Shown here in pieces: positions 63,966-64,000 of a DNA stretch of 64,000 bases. The translations under genes were made by a program, and so were the position numbers. The notes below the pieces were generated by a model. That model searched no databases, was not told where the DNA came from, and saw only the letters and a program-made list of their open reading frames with translations. Source of the stretch: Ahaetulla prasina (lineage: Eukaryota > Chordata > Lepidosauria > Squamata > Colubridae); assembly GCF_028640845.1 (NCBI RefSeq), contig NC_080543.1, positions 12,058,858 to 12,122,857 of the forward strand. Reading direction: 5' to 3'. Each line of letters opens with the position of its first letter. Position 1 is the stretch's first letter.

Positions 63966-64000
63966 TAAACTCGGTATGCCTAGTTTAATGAAAAGAAGGA
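63966..64000 (+). mobile_element. CR1 LINE fragment, runs off the window
   Basis: CTCGGTATGCCTAGTTTAAT then GAAAAGAAGGA, a CR1 coding block. Confidence 0.75.

Overview
The window looks like nuclear DNA of a squamate reptile, most likely a snake. It carries Bov-B and CR1 LINEs, Sauria SINEs, L2 and L1 copies, a LINE whose 3' end runs into an (AATAG)n microsatellite (the pattern reported for snake L3/CR1 'Snake1' elements), and a long GATA array. There is no bacterial or viral gene organisation, no CRISPR array and no operon.

Only one host protein-coding feature can be supported: a 250-bp internal exon on the minus strand at 59713-59962, with a good acceptor (TTTAG) and donor (GTGAGT). It encodes 82 complete codons of the glutamate-binding domain of metabotropic glutamate receptor 5 (GRM5). 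The rest of the window is therefore read as GRM5 intron: more than 59.7 kb downstream of the exon (low coordinates) and at least 4 kb upstream of it (high coordinates). No neighbouring GRM5 exon was found.

The intron is a dense, nested record of transposition. From low to high coordinates: 0.2-3 kb Sauria SINE, two solo LTRs and microsatellites; 3-7.3 kb CR1 copies broken by L1, a second CR1 and hAT-like MITEs; 7.8-12.5 kb MITEs, a SINE, an ERV-like solo LTR, an R4-like fragment, and a CR1 broken by L1 and nested MITEs; 13.2-13.7 kb the GATA array; 14.7-22.4 kb hAT, Bov-B, SINE, L2 and LTR pieces; 23-27.5 kb another deep nest; 28-33 kb CR1, LTRs and a Bov-B-like copy with insertions; 34-46 kb SINEs, purine-rich repeats, a Penelope-like inverted repeat, CR1, Snake1 LINE; 47.5-52.7 kb a Sauria SINE split by a large composite insertion, and Bov-B with a MITE; 54-56 kb L2 and CR1; 56.5-59.5 kb MITEs and LTRs; then the GRM5 exon; 60-64 kb SINEs, a minisatellite-bearing MITE, a 5S rRNA-like sequence and CR1.

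Target-site duplications (TSDs) could be read directly for about twenty DNA-transposon copies (8 bp, hAT type), for several LTRs (5 bp in one family, 4 bp in another) and for LINE/SINE copies (about 10-14 bp).

The most interesting signal is in the 5-bp-TSD LTR family. In its full-length copies, in both orientations and across diverged subfamilies, the same reading frame is open from nucleotide 2 of the LTR. It begins Val-Val (Val-Leu in one copy) and usually runs to a short Arg-rich C-terminus just upstream of the TATA box. This suggests that the lost internal coding region read into its own 3' LTR. Names MITE A-H below are labels used only in this annotation.
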